DNA of 12,990 nucleotides from Candidatus Bathyarchaeota archaeon. Its GTDB lineage: Archaea; Thermoproteota; Bathyarchaeia; Bathyarchaeales; Bathyarchaeaceae. Below are positions 6,084-12,643 of the stretch, piece after piece. Where the stretch lies: positions 1-12,990 of the forward strand of contig JAOUPL010000028.1 in NCBI GenBank assembly GCA_029879825.1, read 5' to 3'. The stretch's first letter is position 1. Each line of letters begins with the position of its first letter. The notes beneath the pieces were generated by a model. It saw only the letters and a list, made by a program, of their open reading frames with translations. It did not search any database and was not told where the DNA came from. The position numbers were made by a program, and so were the translations under genes.

Positions 6084-7166
6084 ATGCCTGTAAAAAGGGG
6101 TATAGCCGTATGGATATCAGGTTTCCTAACTTTCATGGCAGCTTTAGGTTCTTTTGGCACAGTCCTCAATTTGATAGACGAAACCAAAGGCCCGAGTTTC
6201 ATCTTTAGACCTTATCTTTTAGGTGACTTAATAGGCAGCTTGGTAGGTGACCTAACTGTAGAGAACTACCTTTGGATATTCCTAACTGCAACCTTCATCT
6301 TCCTCGGCCTCACCTGCGTCATCGCATATCGGAAATTACCGCCCGATCCAGAAATTGTTAAGATGTTCGTCAGAGTGGGAGGAAACCTGGCAGCCTTCAA
6401 GAAGGCCCAAGAAGCCACAGCAATGGAACTGGCTGAGAGCATAGAAAACAATAGGAAAACCAGCCGAGAGCTCTTTAAGAAAGTCGACACAAACCTTGAA
6501 GATGCCAAAAAAGAAACGTTGGCCGTGATGGAAAAACAAGAAAAAACGATGCAAAAGGTCCATAAGGACATGGTCTCTACGGTTGAAACGAAGGTGGGCG
6601 AAACTAGAGGAGAAATGTTGGGTGCGCTGAAAAAACAAGAAGCAACAATACGAGAAGTTGGGCATTTAAGCAAGCAAGGTGCCTCGACTCTGATGGAGCA
6701 AAGGGCGGAACTAGAAGATGTGAGGATTAGCCTCGAAAAAATAGAAGAAAAAATAATGCCGCCGCAACCAAGGTTGAAAAGCCAAGACAACCCAGAAGAA
6801 ATAAAGGGGATCGGACCGCGTCTAGGAGAAGAATTGAGAGCCATAGGAATAACAAATGTAGGCGAACTCATCGTAGCAGATCCGGCCCTTATCGACGAAA
6901 AAACGCGTGTGTCACGGGATATGGCAGAGCGTTTGCAAGCAACAGCCCAACTACGCATGATTCCGAGCGTGGATGAAAATGATGCTGAAATGCTTGTAGA
7001 CGCAGGAGTCACCTCTATGAGGGAACTGGCTGATCAAGATTTGGCTCAACTCGGCCGGAAAATAAGCGAAATAGCCAAAACCTACATTGAAGAGGGAAAG
7101 ATTTCCAAGGATGAAAACCCAACGATTGAAGAAGTATCTTCTTGGATAAGAATGGCCAGATACTAG
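6084..7166 (+). CDS. Membrane-anchored coiled-coil protein with C-terminal helix-hairpin-helix repeats
   Basis: I do not recognise this 360-residue protein as a named family. Two membrane helices are seen (about 8-30 and 61-82), with a loop between them likely outside. A long, highly charged helical stretch runs from about 100 to 225, with heptad-like repeats and recurring K-x-E/E-K-Q units (MEKQEKTM at 149-156, LKKQEATI at 182-189). After a Pro-rich hinge (MPPQPR, 225-230) come a helix-hairpin-helix unit, IKGIGPRLGEELRAIGI (240-256), and a second similar unit at 290-338 (MIPSVDENDAEMLVDAGV), of the DUF4332 kind. Such repeats bind DNA or proteins, so it might tether DNA or a complex to the membrane. 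That is inference. Start: GAGGTG seven bases before the ATG. The region before it, 5826-6083, holds no other gene I can support. The protein ends 77 bases before DUF211. Confidence 0.8.
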   Translation: MPVKRGIAVWISGFLTFMAALGSFGTVLNLIDETKGPSFIFRPYLLGDLIGSLVGDLTVENYLWIFLTATFIFLGLTCVIAYRKLPPDPEIVKMFVRVGGNLAAFKKAQEATAMELAESIENNRKTSRELFKKVDTNLEDAKKETLAVMEKQEKTMQKVHKDMVSTVETKVGETRGEMLGALKKQEATIREVGHLSKQGASTLMEQRAELEDVRISLEKIEEKIMPPQPRLKSQDNPEEIKGIGPRLGEELRAIGITNVGELIVADPALIDEKTRVSRDMAERLQATAQLRMIPSVDENDAEMLVDAGVTSMRELADQDLAQLGRKISEIAKTYIEEGKISKDENPTIEEVSSWIRMARY

Positions 7167-7202
7167 TTGTCGCCACAAAAAACTGGAAGTCCAGAGGAAT
7201 AG

Positions 7203-7212
7203 TTAAATATAA
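7203..7212 (+). promoter_or_regulatory. TATA box for the DUF211-VIT operon
   Basis: TTAAATATAA lies about 25-30 bases before position 7235, so the transcript would begin about ten bases before the ATG at 7244, with almost no leader. This agrees with the absence of a ribosome site there. Confidence 0.6.
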
Positions 7213-7243
7213 GGCGCTAGGGAATATCCTTAGTCGTTCTAAG

Positions 7244-7540
7244 ATGATAAGAAGACTTGTCCTCGATGTCTTAAAGCCGCATAATCCAAGCGTGGTTGAA
7301 CTTTCTGAAGCACTCAGCCACCTAGAAGGCGTAGAAGGCGTAAACATAATCATTTACGAGATAGACCAAAAAGTGGAAAACGCAAAGGTTGTCATTGCCG
7401 GAAGCAGCATAGACTTTGAAAACATCAAGAAGAAACTGGAAGAAATGGGCGCTACCATCCACTCCGTTGATGAGGTTGCGGCTGGCAAAAGAATAGTTGA
7501 GGAAGTAAGAACGCCTCAGGATATATCTGCCAGAATGTGA
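7244..7540 (+). CDS. DUF211 family protein
   Basis: A 98-residue protein of the archaeal DUF211 (PF02680) family. It forms a small ferredoxin-like alpha/beta fold known from structures to assemble into rings and bind metal ions; its cellular role is not settled. Family marks are MIRRLVLDVLKPH (1-13), VVELSEALSHLEGVEGVNI (17-35), IYEIDQKVENAKVVI (37-51), and GATIHSVDEVAAGK (69-82). The frame stays open upstream to 7142, inside the coiled-coil gene, but the family starts at the ATG at 7244, and a TATA box at 7203-7212 would place the transcript start just before it, so the extension is rejected. The gene sits 16 bases before a VIT1/CCC1-like transporter on the same strand; DUF211 and such transporters are, as I recall, common neighbours, so a role as a metal sensor or regulator of transport is plausible. 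Confidence 0.9.
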   Translation: MIRRLVLDVLKPHNPSVVELSEALSHLEGVEGVNIIIYEIDQKVENAKVVIAGSSIDFENIKKKLEEMGATIHSVDEVAAGKRIVEEVRTPQDISARM

Positions 7541-7556
7541 GATGGGTTAAGACCCT

Positions 7557-8141
7557 ATGAAACTTCTTGAAAAGATAAGAAATTACATAAAAATCAGCGA
7601 AGTCGCCCCGATAAGTCGAAGATATTTCATAATGAATGCCTTTGACGGAGCTACGACTATTTTGGGAATCGTAGTAGGCGCGTATGCAGCTGGAATAACC
7701 AACGAATTTTGGGTGATATGGTCTGGTTTGGGTGCAGCTCTAGCCATGGGTTTGTCAGGCTTCGCTGGAGCATATATGACCGAGGAAGCTGAGCGTGCGA
7801 AGAAACTTAACAGCTTGGAAAAGTCGATGCTCACGGAGTTAAAGAACAGCGTGGTAGGCAAGGCGAGTCGTTTCGCCTCTCTATTGGCTGGGATAATAGA
7901 TGGTATGTCTCCAGCTCTTGCAGCTGTGGTCTGTTTGGCGCCCTTTTTTCTCTCAGCCTTTGGCTCGTTTTCGATCAATTTTGCAATTCAACTATCCGTG
8001 GCAACGGCCTTGGCGATAATGTTTTTGTTAGGCGTGTTTCTTGGAAGGATATCAAGTAGGAACATGTTCTTCCATGGGGTTAAAATGTTATTTGTAGGCT
8101 TGGTTCTTATGTTGATTTTCCTCGTCCTTAAAGCTATTTAA
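7557..8141 (+). CDS. VIT1/CCC1-like transporter (probable iron/manganese)
   Basis: A 194-residue membrane protein resembling the VIT1/CCC1 family, which moves Fe2+ or Mn2+ out of the cytosol. The first helix carries the family's acidic residue in NAFDGATTILGIVVGAYA (27-44, Asp30). The second has the Gly-rich turn GLSGFAGAYMTEEAERAKK (65-83), where Met73, Glu76 and Glu77 correspond to the start of the cytosolic metal-binding region. The middle region (84-103) is short, so the large cytosolic metal-binding domain of plant VIT1 is reduced. Further helices lie at about 105-134, 140-162 and 173-192. The family call is good; the metal is inferred from the family and from the DUF211 neighbour. Start: ATG 7557, only a weak GATGGG upstream, consistent with being the second gene of the unit. 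A T-rich tract follows its stop. Confidence 0.82.
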   Translation: MKLLEKIRNYIKISEVAPISRRYFIMNAFDGATTILGIVVGAYAAGITNEFWVIWSGLGAALAMGLSGFAGAYMTEEAERAKKLNSLEKSMLTELKNSVVGKASRFASLLAGIIDGMSPALAAVVCLAPFFLSAFGSFSINFAIQLSVATALAIMFLLGVFLGRISSRNMFFHGVKMLFVGLVLMLIFLVLKAI

Positions 8142-8154
8142 TAGAACACGTTGC

Positions 8155-8165
8155 TTTTTCCTTTT
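8155..8165 (+). terminator. T-run terminator after the VIT-like gene
   Basis: TTTTTCCTTTT begins 14 bases after the stop of the transporter gene. No stable hairpin is needed or seen. The rest of the spacer to 8285 holds only weak short inverted repeats (for example AACGC 8241-8245 with GCGTT 8263-8267). Confidence 0.5.
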
Positions 8166-8285
8166 CTGTATCTGGTTTGAACAACGAAAAAGTTGATATC
8201 AATAGAACAGTTATTAGGAAGTTCATAAGATTACTCTAGAAACGCAAGCAAACAAGCATCAAGCGTTGCGGAGAATGACCAAAAA

Positions 8286-9407
8286 TTGGGTGTTCGTGAA
8301 ATATTTGAGGTTCTATATTCTCCAGTTAAGGCTTTCAAAAAAATTATTGAAAAACCAGACTTCAAAGGAGTCCTCCTAATTTTAGTACTCGTTATATTCT
8401 CTATGGTAGTTGTGGAATACGTTGCTGCCTCAAAGTTTTTTCTTGAAACTAGGACGCCTGATGATGAGAATTGGACTGAATCGACGACGTTTTGGGCCTC
8501 CAATGGTAATCTCTCTCTCGACGACGTATATTATGAAGTTGGCGATTATAGTGTCAAATCTTTCGTTTCCAGTGACACAAGCATTTGGATGAAAATAACT
8601 GATATAGAACCCCTCGATTGTTCAGAAGACACGGGCTACAAGGAACTATTTTTTTGGATTAAGTGGATACATGAAAACGGGTCATTCCCGAATTCAGGTG
8701 CAACTTTGCGATTATTTTCTGGTAGCGAAAGTAGTTACTTTGAATTAGACCTAACGGGTTTGATATCAACTTCAAGTGATGAGTGGAACAATGCAACGGT
8801 TCCCCTTGGTCCGGAAAGCCAAGGTTGGGATTCAACCGACGCAGACTGGAAAAACATAACAGGATTAGACTTTAGATTGGAATGGTTTGCTCCAAAAAAT
8901 CTAACGATTAACATCGATGGTTTGTATTTTCGAAAATATGTTTCTCCCCTTGAGACAGGCGCATTTAGTGGAGCAATAATCCCCATTTTGATGTCGGCTG
9001 CTGTTTCCTTCTCTATGAATTGGATCCTGTGGGCTGGCATTCTATTAATGGTCACAAAAGTTTTTCGCGAAGAAGTAGGTCCGTGGACGGTGTTTTTCGT
9101 TATCATCGGATACGTCTTTATAGTAACTGCGGTTCACACGATAGTCGGCGCAGTGTCGCTTTCGACGCTTCCAGCTTTGAACTTACCCTTAGCTGATGGC
9201 ACCTATATTTCATTTAACGAAATGTTGTATCCCTATTTGGCTTACCAAGTGTGGTTATATCTCCCTCTGGTAGGAGAAGTTTGGATAGCCGTGCTCTGCG
9301 CAATCGTACTACGCCTCTTGCGTGGGATAACTTGGGGAAGGGCCGCAAGCATCTCCGTAGTCGCCTTTGTCATAAGATTTGTCTTGAGATTCTTCTTCGG
9401 GGTCTGA
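8286..9407 (+). CDS. Yip1-like membrane protein with inserted extracytoplasmic beta domain
   Basis: A 373-residue protein. The N-terminus, REIFEVLYSPVKAFKKIIEKPDFKG (4-28), is the short amphipathic segment typical of prokaryotic Yip1-domain proteins, followed by a first helix (29-48). Residues about 50-220 form a hydrophilic, beta-rich domain with six N-x-S/T sequons (Asn62, 75, 131, 169, 190, 205), so it most likely lies outside and may be glycosylated. Its last strands (ITGLDFRLEWF... INIDGLYF) resemble galactose-binding/carbohydrate-binding jelly rolls. Four further helices follow (about 228-254, 266-290, 322-345, 353-371), ending in a basic cytoplasmic tip. Insertion of an ectodomain after helix one is unusual for Yip1 proteins. 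The start is TTG; GGAG at 8270-8273 is 12 bases upstream, and no ATG or GTG lies in frame nearby. Function is unknown; surface sugar or envelope sensing is a guess. Confidence 0.75.
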   Translation: MGVREIFEVLYSPVKAFKKIIEKPDFKGVLLILVLVIFSMVVVEYVAASKFFLETRTPDDENWTESTTFWASNGNLSLDDVYYEVGDYSVKSFVSSDTSIWMKITDIEPLDCSEDTGYKELFFWIKWIHENGSFPNSGATLRLFSGSESSYFELDLTGLISTSSDEWNNATVPLGPESQGWDSTDADWKNITGLDFRLEWFAPKNLTINIDGLYFRKYVSPLETGAFSGAIIPILMSAAVSFSMNWILWAGILLMVTKVFREEVGPWTVFFVIIGYVFIVTAVHTIVGAVSLSTLPALNLPLADGTYISFNEMLYPYLAYQVWLYLPLVGEVWIAVLCAIVLRLLRGITWGRAASISVVAFVIRFVLRFFFGV

Positions 9408-9429
9408 AAGGGTTTCAAAATCAGATAAT

Positions 9430-9439
9430 CTAAATAAAG
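9430..9439 (+). promoter_or_regulatory. TATA-like box for the ABC exporter operon
   Basis: CTAAATAAAG lies about 25-30 bases before a start near 9461, giving a leader of about 18 bases before the GTG at 9479. Confidence 0.4.
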
Positions 9440-9478
9440 GAGAGCGTATTGTCCCTATTTCATTAGGTCGATGTTAAC

Positions 9479-10177
9479 GTGCCAGCCCTACTCGAAGCGA
9501 AAGGTCTGAAGAAAACCTACCGAATGGGTAGGGTTCTCGTTTCAGCGTTGCAAGGGACAACCTTTGATGTTGCAGAAGGAGAGTTTGTAGCCGTCTTCGG
9601 CCCCTCAGGAAGCGGAAAATCAACCCTTCTCCACGTTTTAGGCGGCTTGGACAGACCAGATGAAGGAGAAGTTTCGGTTGATGGTGTTAGTCTTTCCACG
9701 TTGAACGACAACGCGCTAGCTGAAGTTCGTCTACGTAAGATAGGGTTCGTTTTCCAATTTTTTAACTTGCTTCCCAGACTTACGGCTCTGAGAAATGTTG
9801 AGTTACCTCTAACGCTAGCAGATTTATCAGAAAAAGAATCCATCAAAAAGGCCGAGGATATGCTAAAGCTCGTAGGCCTTGAAGATCGAATGAATCATAG
9901 GCCCTCTGAGATGAGCGGTGGAGAACAACAGAGAATCGCCATAGCTCGCGCCTTGATTAACGACCCGAAGATAGTTTTGGCTGACGAACCGACTGGGAAC
10001 CTAGACACGAGCACGGGAGGAGAAATTGTTCAACTCATGAAACGTTTGAATGAAGAGAAGGGGCAAACTTTTGTTGTGGTCACTCACGATCCGGCCATAG
10101 CGGAAACTGTGGATCGCATCATCTACCTAAAAGACGGAAGGATTCAAAGGATTAAGAAGGGGTATGGACGATTATGA
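9479..10177 (+). CDS. ABC exporter ATPase, MacB/LolD type
   Basis: A 232-residue ATP-binding subunit that powers a FtsX-type permease. All ABC motifs are present: Walker A GPSGSGKST (41-49), Q-loop Gln93 in FVFQFFNLLPRLTALRN, signature MSGGEQQRIAIARAL (145-159), Walker B IVLADEPTGNLD (165-176) and the switch His203 in VVTHD. The FNLLPRLTALRNVELPL and DEPTGNLDTSTG wording is typical of the MacB/LolD group that exports lipoproteins, peptides or drugs, or does mechanical work on envelope proteins. Length is normal. The start is GTG: the closest ATG (9471) is in another frame, and homologues begin at about this point. The stop overlaps the permease start by four bases (ATGA at 10174-10177), so translation is coupled. 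Substrate cannot be read from the sequence, and no periplasmic adaptor gene follows, as expected outside Gram-negative bacteria. Confidence 0.95.
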   Translation: MPALLEAKGLKKTYRMGRVLVSALQGTTFDVAEGEFVAVFGPSGSGKSTLLHVLGGLDRPDEGEVSVDGVSLSTLNDNALAEVRLRKIGFVFQFFNLLPRLTALRNVELPLTLADLSEKESIKKAEDMLKLVGLEDRMNHRPSEMSGGEQQRIAIARALINDPKIVLADEPTGNLDTSTGGEIVQLMKRLNEEKGQTFVVVTHDPAIAETVDRIIYLKDGRIQRIKKGYGRL

Positions 10178-11451
10178 GGATTAAAAGAATATTTTCTATG
10201 GCTTGGGAAAGCATGAGACAAAGGAAGTTAAGGGCATTCTTAACCACTCTAGGCGTAGTCATCGGAATAACGGCCATCATCGCCCTAGCTTCCCTAGGCG
10301 AGGGATTCCGCGTATCCATAACCGAGCGAATGGAACAAGGCTTTGAGCTAGACGTCTTAACGGTCATACCGGGAAGCCTATTTGCAGGATACCGATACGA
10401 ACGCTTTAAAGATACAGACGTAGAAAACATCAGCAGGATTGCCAACGTTTCAGCTGTTACGCCAGTTATGCAGATAGGCAGCGTAACATTATACAATGGA
10501 GAAAAGAAAGCTACTGCGTTCGTGGCTGCAGCGACCAACTTTTCAGAGTTTCAACAAGTCTTCTCAGACAGATTCGAGTTAAAAGAAGAAGCCATGCCTG
10601 ATCCAGTTGAAAACGATACGCTGATTATTGGCTACAAAGTCAACTATCCAAATAAAACAGAAACAGCCTTCGCCTTTCCCAGAGAAAAGATTAACGTGAC
10701 CCTAAGCATTCCGAAACAAACTATACCCCCATCCGTTGAATATGAAAACTACAGTTTTACAGTTGCTGGAACATTGCAAGAAGGAGGCACATCAGGGCTA
10801 ACAAACTTTGACTATTGGGTTTTTCTGCCTCTAGACACTGCCAGAAAGATTTATGAAACTAGTCTTGTAGATTTGATCTTTGTTAAGGTTCCCGACCCAG
10901 AGTTTTCTGAAAATGTTGCGGAAGAAATCGATGCTCTGTTTCCTCCATACCAAATTACTGTTCTTGTGCCGCTAAGCTTTATACAACAAGTCGATCTGAT
11001 ATTGGGCACGGTTCAAATCTTCCTCACCGCCATAGCTTCTATTTCTCTCCTCGTCGCAGGAATCGGAATAATGAACATCATGACCGTCTCTGTGATGGAG
11101 AGAACCCGCGAAATAGGGATACTAAAAGCAATTGGAGCGAAAAGTAGAACCATCTTAACAATGTTTCTAGCCGAATCTCTATTGATAGGTCTTGTGGGCA
11201 GCCTAATAGGTGTGCCGTCGGGTTTCGGGCTTGCCCATGTTCTGAGTTATATCATAGCTCGTTTTGCTGCGTTTCAACCAGATTGGCTTAGAAGCCCAGA
11301 AGTGGAACGCGTAGCTATCGCCCCCATTTTTTCTTGGTCATGGGTAATCATCGCCGTAGTTTTTGGAATAGCCATCTGCATACTTTTTGGCTTGTATCCA
11401 GCTAGAAAAGCTGCAAAACTTGATCCCGTGGAAGCCTTACGATACGAGTAA
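10174..11451 (+). CDS. ABC exporter permease, MacB/FtsX type
   Basis: A 425-residue partner of the preceding ATPase. Topology fits the family: helix 1 with the conserved RKLRAFLTTLGVVIGITAII (17-36), an extracytoplasmic MacB_PCD domain of about 230 residues (about 43-275) with several N-x-S/T sequons (Asn85, 91, 122, 147, 160, 174, 192), then the FtsX core of three helices (about 278-303, 330-360, 388-408). The cytoplasmic VMERTREIGILKAIGAKSR segment (307-325) after helix 2 is the coupling region that contacts the ATPase, and the chain ends with the typical PARKAAKLDPVEALRYE. The length is normal and nothing is missing. The start ATG overlaps the ATPase stop. No gene follows closely on this strand, so the operon has two members. 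I see no clear terminator just after the stop. Confidence 0.95.
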   Translation: MRIKRIFSMAWESMRQRKLRAFLTTLGVVIGITAIIALASLGEGFRVSITERMEQGFELDVLTVIPGSLFAGYRYERFKDTDVENISRIANVSAVTPVMQIGSVTLYNGEKKATAFVAAATNFSEFQQVFSDRFELKEEAMPDPVENDTLIIGYKVNYPNKTETAFAFPREKINVTLSIPKQTIPPSVEYENYSFTVAGTLQEGGTSGLTNFDYWVFLPLDTARKIYETSLVDLIFVKVPDPEFSENVAEEIDALFPPYQITVLVPLSFIQQVDLILGTVQIFLTAIASISLLVAGIGIMNIMTVSVMERTREIGILKAIGAKSRTILTMFLAESLLIGLVGSLIGVPSGFGLAHVLSYIIARFAAFQPDWLRSPEVERVAIAPIFSWSWVIIAVVFGIAICILFGLYPARKAAKLDPVEALRYE

Positions 11452-11527
11452 GGTGTAAGCTATCTTCTTGTCCGTCTAGAACCCTTGCCAGCTTCTACCA
11501 GAAAACTCCGAAACTTCATGTAGCAAA

Positions 11528-11537
11528 ACTTATATCC
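11528..11537 (+). promoter_or_regulatory. TATA-like box upstream of the structured 11558-11750 region
   Basis: ACTTATATCC is a fair box A. A start 25-30 bases later falls at about 11558, just before the first arm of the predicted stem at 11561. Confidence 0.35.
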
Positions 11538-11557
11538 GACATTAATACCCCTTCATC

Positions 11558-11750
11558 ATCACCGGCCCAACAAAACGGAGCTACGCGTAAAGTCGTTTTG
11601 ACGGCGAGGCTGGTTCTGTTTTGGCGGCTGGTTCCGCGATAAGGGACGAAAGAGTAGATGCAGAGACGTGTACGAAAGGGGCAACAGCGATATGCTTCCA
11701 TACCTTTCCAAGGAGCACCAGTGAAAGCGAAGCAGGGAATCGCGGAAAAA
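11558..11750 (+). ncRNA. Candidate structured RNA or long leader ahead of SSB
   Basis: This stretch lies in the 325 bases between the permease and SSB and holds no convincing protein. It is rich in complementary arms: ACCGGCC (11561-11567) with GGCTGGT (11608-11614, one G-T pair), enclosing CAAAACG (11571-11577) with CGTTTTG (11594-11600). A perfect nine-pair stem joins 11632-11640 (TTCCGCGAT) to 11739-11747 (ATCGCGGAA) and closes a loop of about 98 bases, within which GAAAGG (11674-11679) can pair with CCTTTC (11703-11708). GGCTGGTTC occurs twice (11608, 11626). I do not recognise RNase P RNA, SRP RNA, tRNA or box C/D elements. It could be an independent RNA or a regulatory leader of the SSB gene. 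Folding was done by eye. Confidence 0.33.
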
Positions 11751-11757
11751 ATTTAAA
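11746..11757 (+). promoter_or_regulatory. Possible TATA box close to SSB
   Basis: AAAAAATTTAAA would place a start at about 11778, around the proposed CTG codon, and give a 25-base leader to the ATG at 11804. If this is the main SSB promoter, the GGGAGG-CTG start would not be used on that transcript. Confidence 0.35.
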
Positions 11758-11763
11758 TGAAAC

Positions 11764-11769
11764 GGGAGG
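11764..11769 (+). promoter_or_regulatory. Ribosome-binding site pointing to a CTG start
   Basis: GGGAGG is followed after seven bases by CTG (11777) in the SSB frame. The ATG at 11757 reads only seven codons. The first in-frame ATG is at 11804, too far for this site. Confidence 0.5.
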
Positions 11770-11776
11770 AAGAATT

Positions 11777-12067
11777 CTGAAAATTAAGGACCTAAGAGAT
11801 GAAATGCGAAGAGTAGACGTTGAAGCAAAAGTAATCCAAAAATCAGAAACCCGCGAGGTTAGTTCAAGATACAGAAACGAAACATACAGTGTTGCCGACG
11901 CCATAGTCAAAGACGACACAGGCACAATAAAACTAACACTATGGAACGAACAAATCGATCAAGTCAACGTCGACGACACAGTAAGAATCGAAAACGGATA
12001 TATCAGATCTTTCAGAGGAGAAATTCAACTAAACGTGGGAAGATACGGAAAACTAACCATCTTGTAA
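11777..12067 (+). CDS. Single-OB-fold single-stranded-DNA-binding protein, crenarchaeal SSB type
   Basis: Binds single-stranded DNA during replication and repair. It matches Sulfolobus-type SSB: KIKDLRDEMRRVDVEAKVIQ, then SVADAIVKDDTGTIKLTLWNEQ (38-59, with Trp56), DTVRIENGYIRSFRGEIQLNVG (67-88). The aromatic and strand pattern is that of one OB-fold. From the CTG the protein is 96 residues and lacks a long Gly-rich or acidic tail. Start choice is uncertain. The KIKDLR lead-in belongs to the fold in relatives, and GGGAGG sits seven bases before CTG 11777. The ATG at 11804 would trim nine residues and remove that lead-in. The open frame continues up to a TTG at 11621, but the extra 52 residues look non-protein. 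A TRAM protein follows 40 bases later, probably in the same unit. Confidence 0.85.
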   Translation: MKIKDLRDEMRRVDVEAKVIQKSETREVSSRYRNETYSVADAIVKDDTGTIKLTLWNEQIDQVNVDDTVRIENGYIRSFRGEIQLNVGRYGKLTIL

Positions 12068-12107
12068 ATGAATGAAGAATTTTCATAAATGATGGAGAGG
12101 TGAAAAA

Positions 12108-12416
12108 ATGCGGTATGAAAGAAGAGGAAGAGGAGAAAGAAGAGGATTCGACCGAGGATTTCCTCCAAAGCCTGTTGAGGTGGGAAAAGAATATGACGTG
12201 GAAATTCAAGAGACCAGCCGCCGAGGAGAAGGCATAACAAGAATCAAAGGCCTCGTAACCTTCGTCCCAAACACTAAACCCGGAGACCACGTGCGAATCA
12301 AGATAACGAGGATAAGCCGGCGGTTTGCTGAAGCCGAAGTAGTTGGAGAAGCAGAAGCAAAGGAAGTCGAAGAAGCAGAAGAGGAAGAGACAGCGGAAGA
12401 AGACGAAGCTGAATAA
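12108..12416 (+). CDS. Small TRAM-domain RNA-binding protein with RG-rich head and acidic tail
   Basis: A 102-residue protein built around a TRAM domain (about 21-79): PVEVGKEYDVEIQ, SRRGEGITRIKGLVTFVP, GDHVRIKITRISRRFAEAEVV. Free-standing TRAM proteins of archaea bind RNA and have been proposed as RNA chaperones like bacterial cold-shock proteins; this role is known for the family and inferred here. The N-terminus (RYERRGRGERRGFDRG) is Arg/Gly-rich like eukaryotic RGG boxes, while residues 81-102 are almost only Glu, Asp and Ala, longer than in the usual core of about 70 residues. The ATG has an ideal GAGGTG site five bases away. It follows SSB by 40 bases, so both single-strand-binding OB-like proteins may be made together. 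A T5 run at 12466-12470 may end the unit. Confidence 0.92.
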   Translation: MRYERRGRGERRGFDRGFPPKPVEVGKEYDVEIQETSRRGEGITRIKGLVTFVPNTKPGDHVRIKITRISRRFAEAEVVGEAEAKEVEEAEEEETAEEDEAE

Positions 12417-12643
12417 CTCGGATTTCTAGTCTTCGAACCTCTCAAGTTTCGTCAATTAAGTCAACTTTTTCTAGGCAATTTCCCTAGCCTTGGCTTTAGT
12501 CCTCTTCATGAACCTTGAATATTCAATTTTTGCATTCTTCTGCAATTGTTCCGATCCAAGCCACATGCAAACCACAAATGATACGATAGGGAAATACTTT
12601 CATTTATGAATACCATACACTATGACACAATGAGGAGAACAAA
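12417..12643. other. Spacer between TRAM and deoxyhypusine synthase
   Basis: Holds a T5 run (12466-12470) after the TRAM gene, a possible TATA-like TTTATGAA (12603-12610) about 25-30 bases before the deoxyhypusine synthase leader, and a small minus-strand frame (12471-12575, 34 codons) whose translation looks protein-like but lacks a ribosome site. Nothing else is clear. Confidence 0.4.

Noticed and set aside
6266..7012. Minus-strand open frame of 248 codons
   Set aside because: It is the antisense of the coiled-coil gene. Its Ser/Phe-rich translation is the usual mirror of a Lys/Glu-rich coding strand, and it has no upstream ribosome site I could see.
7142..7243. N-terminal extension of the DUF211 gene
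   Set aside because: It overlaps the end of the coiled-coil gene and contains the TATA box; DUF211 proteins start at MIRRLVLDV.
11558..11750. Possible RNase P RNA, SRP RNA or tRNA
   Set aside because: I looked for the GAGGAAAGTC and ACAGAA elements of RNase P, the GGAAG/GGTC elements of SRP helix 8, and a T-arm with acceptor pairing, and found none convincing.
11621..11776. N-terminal extension of SSB to a TTG start
   Set aside because: The extra 52 residues do not look like protein, overlap the complementary arms of the candidate RNA, and a strong ribosome site lies after them.
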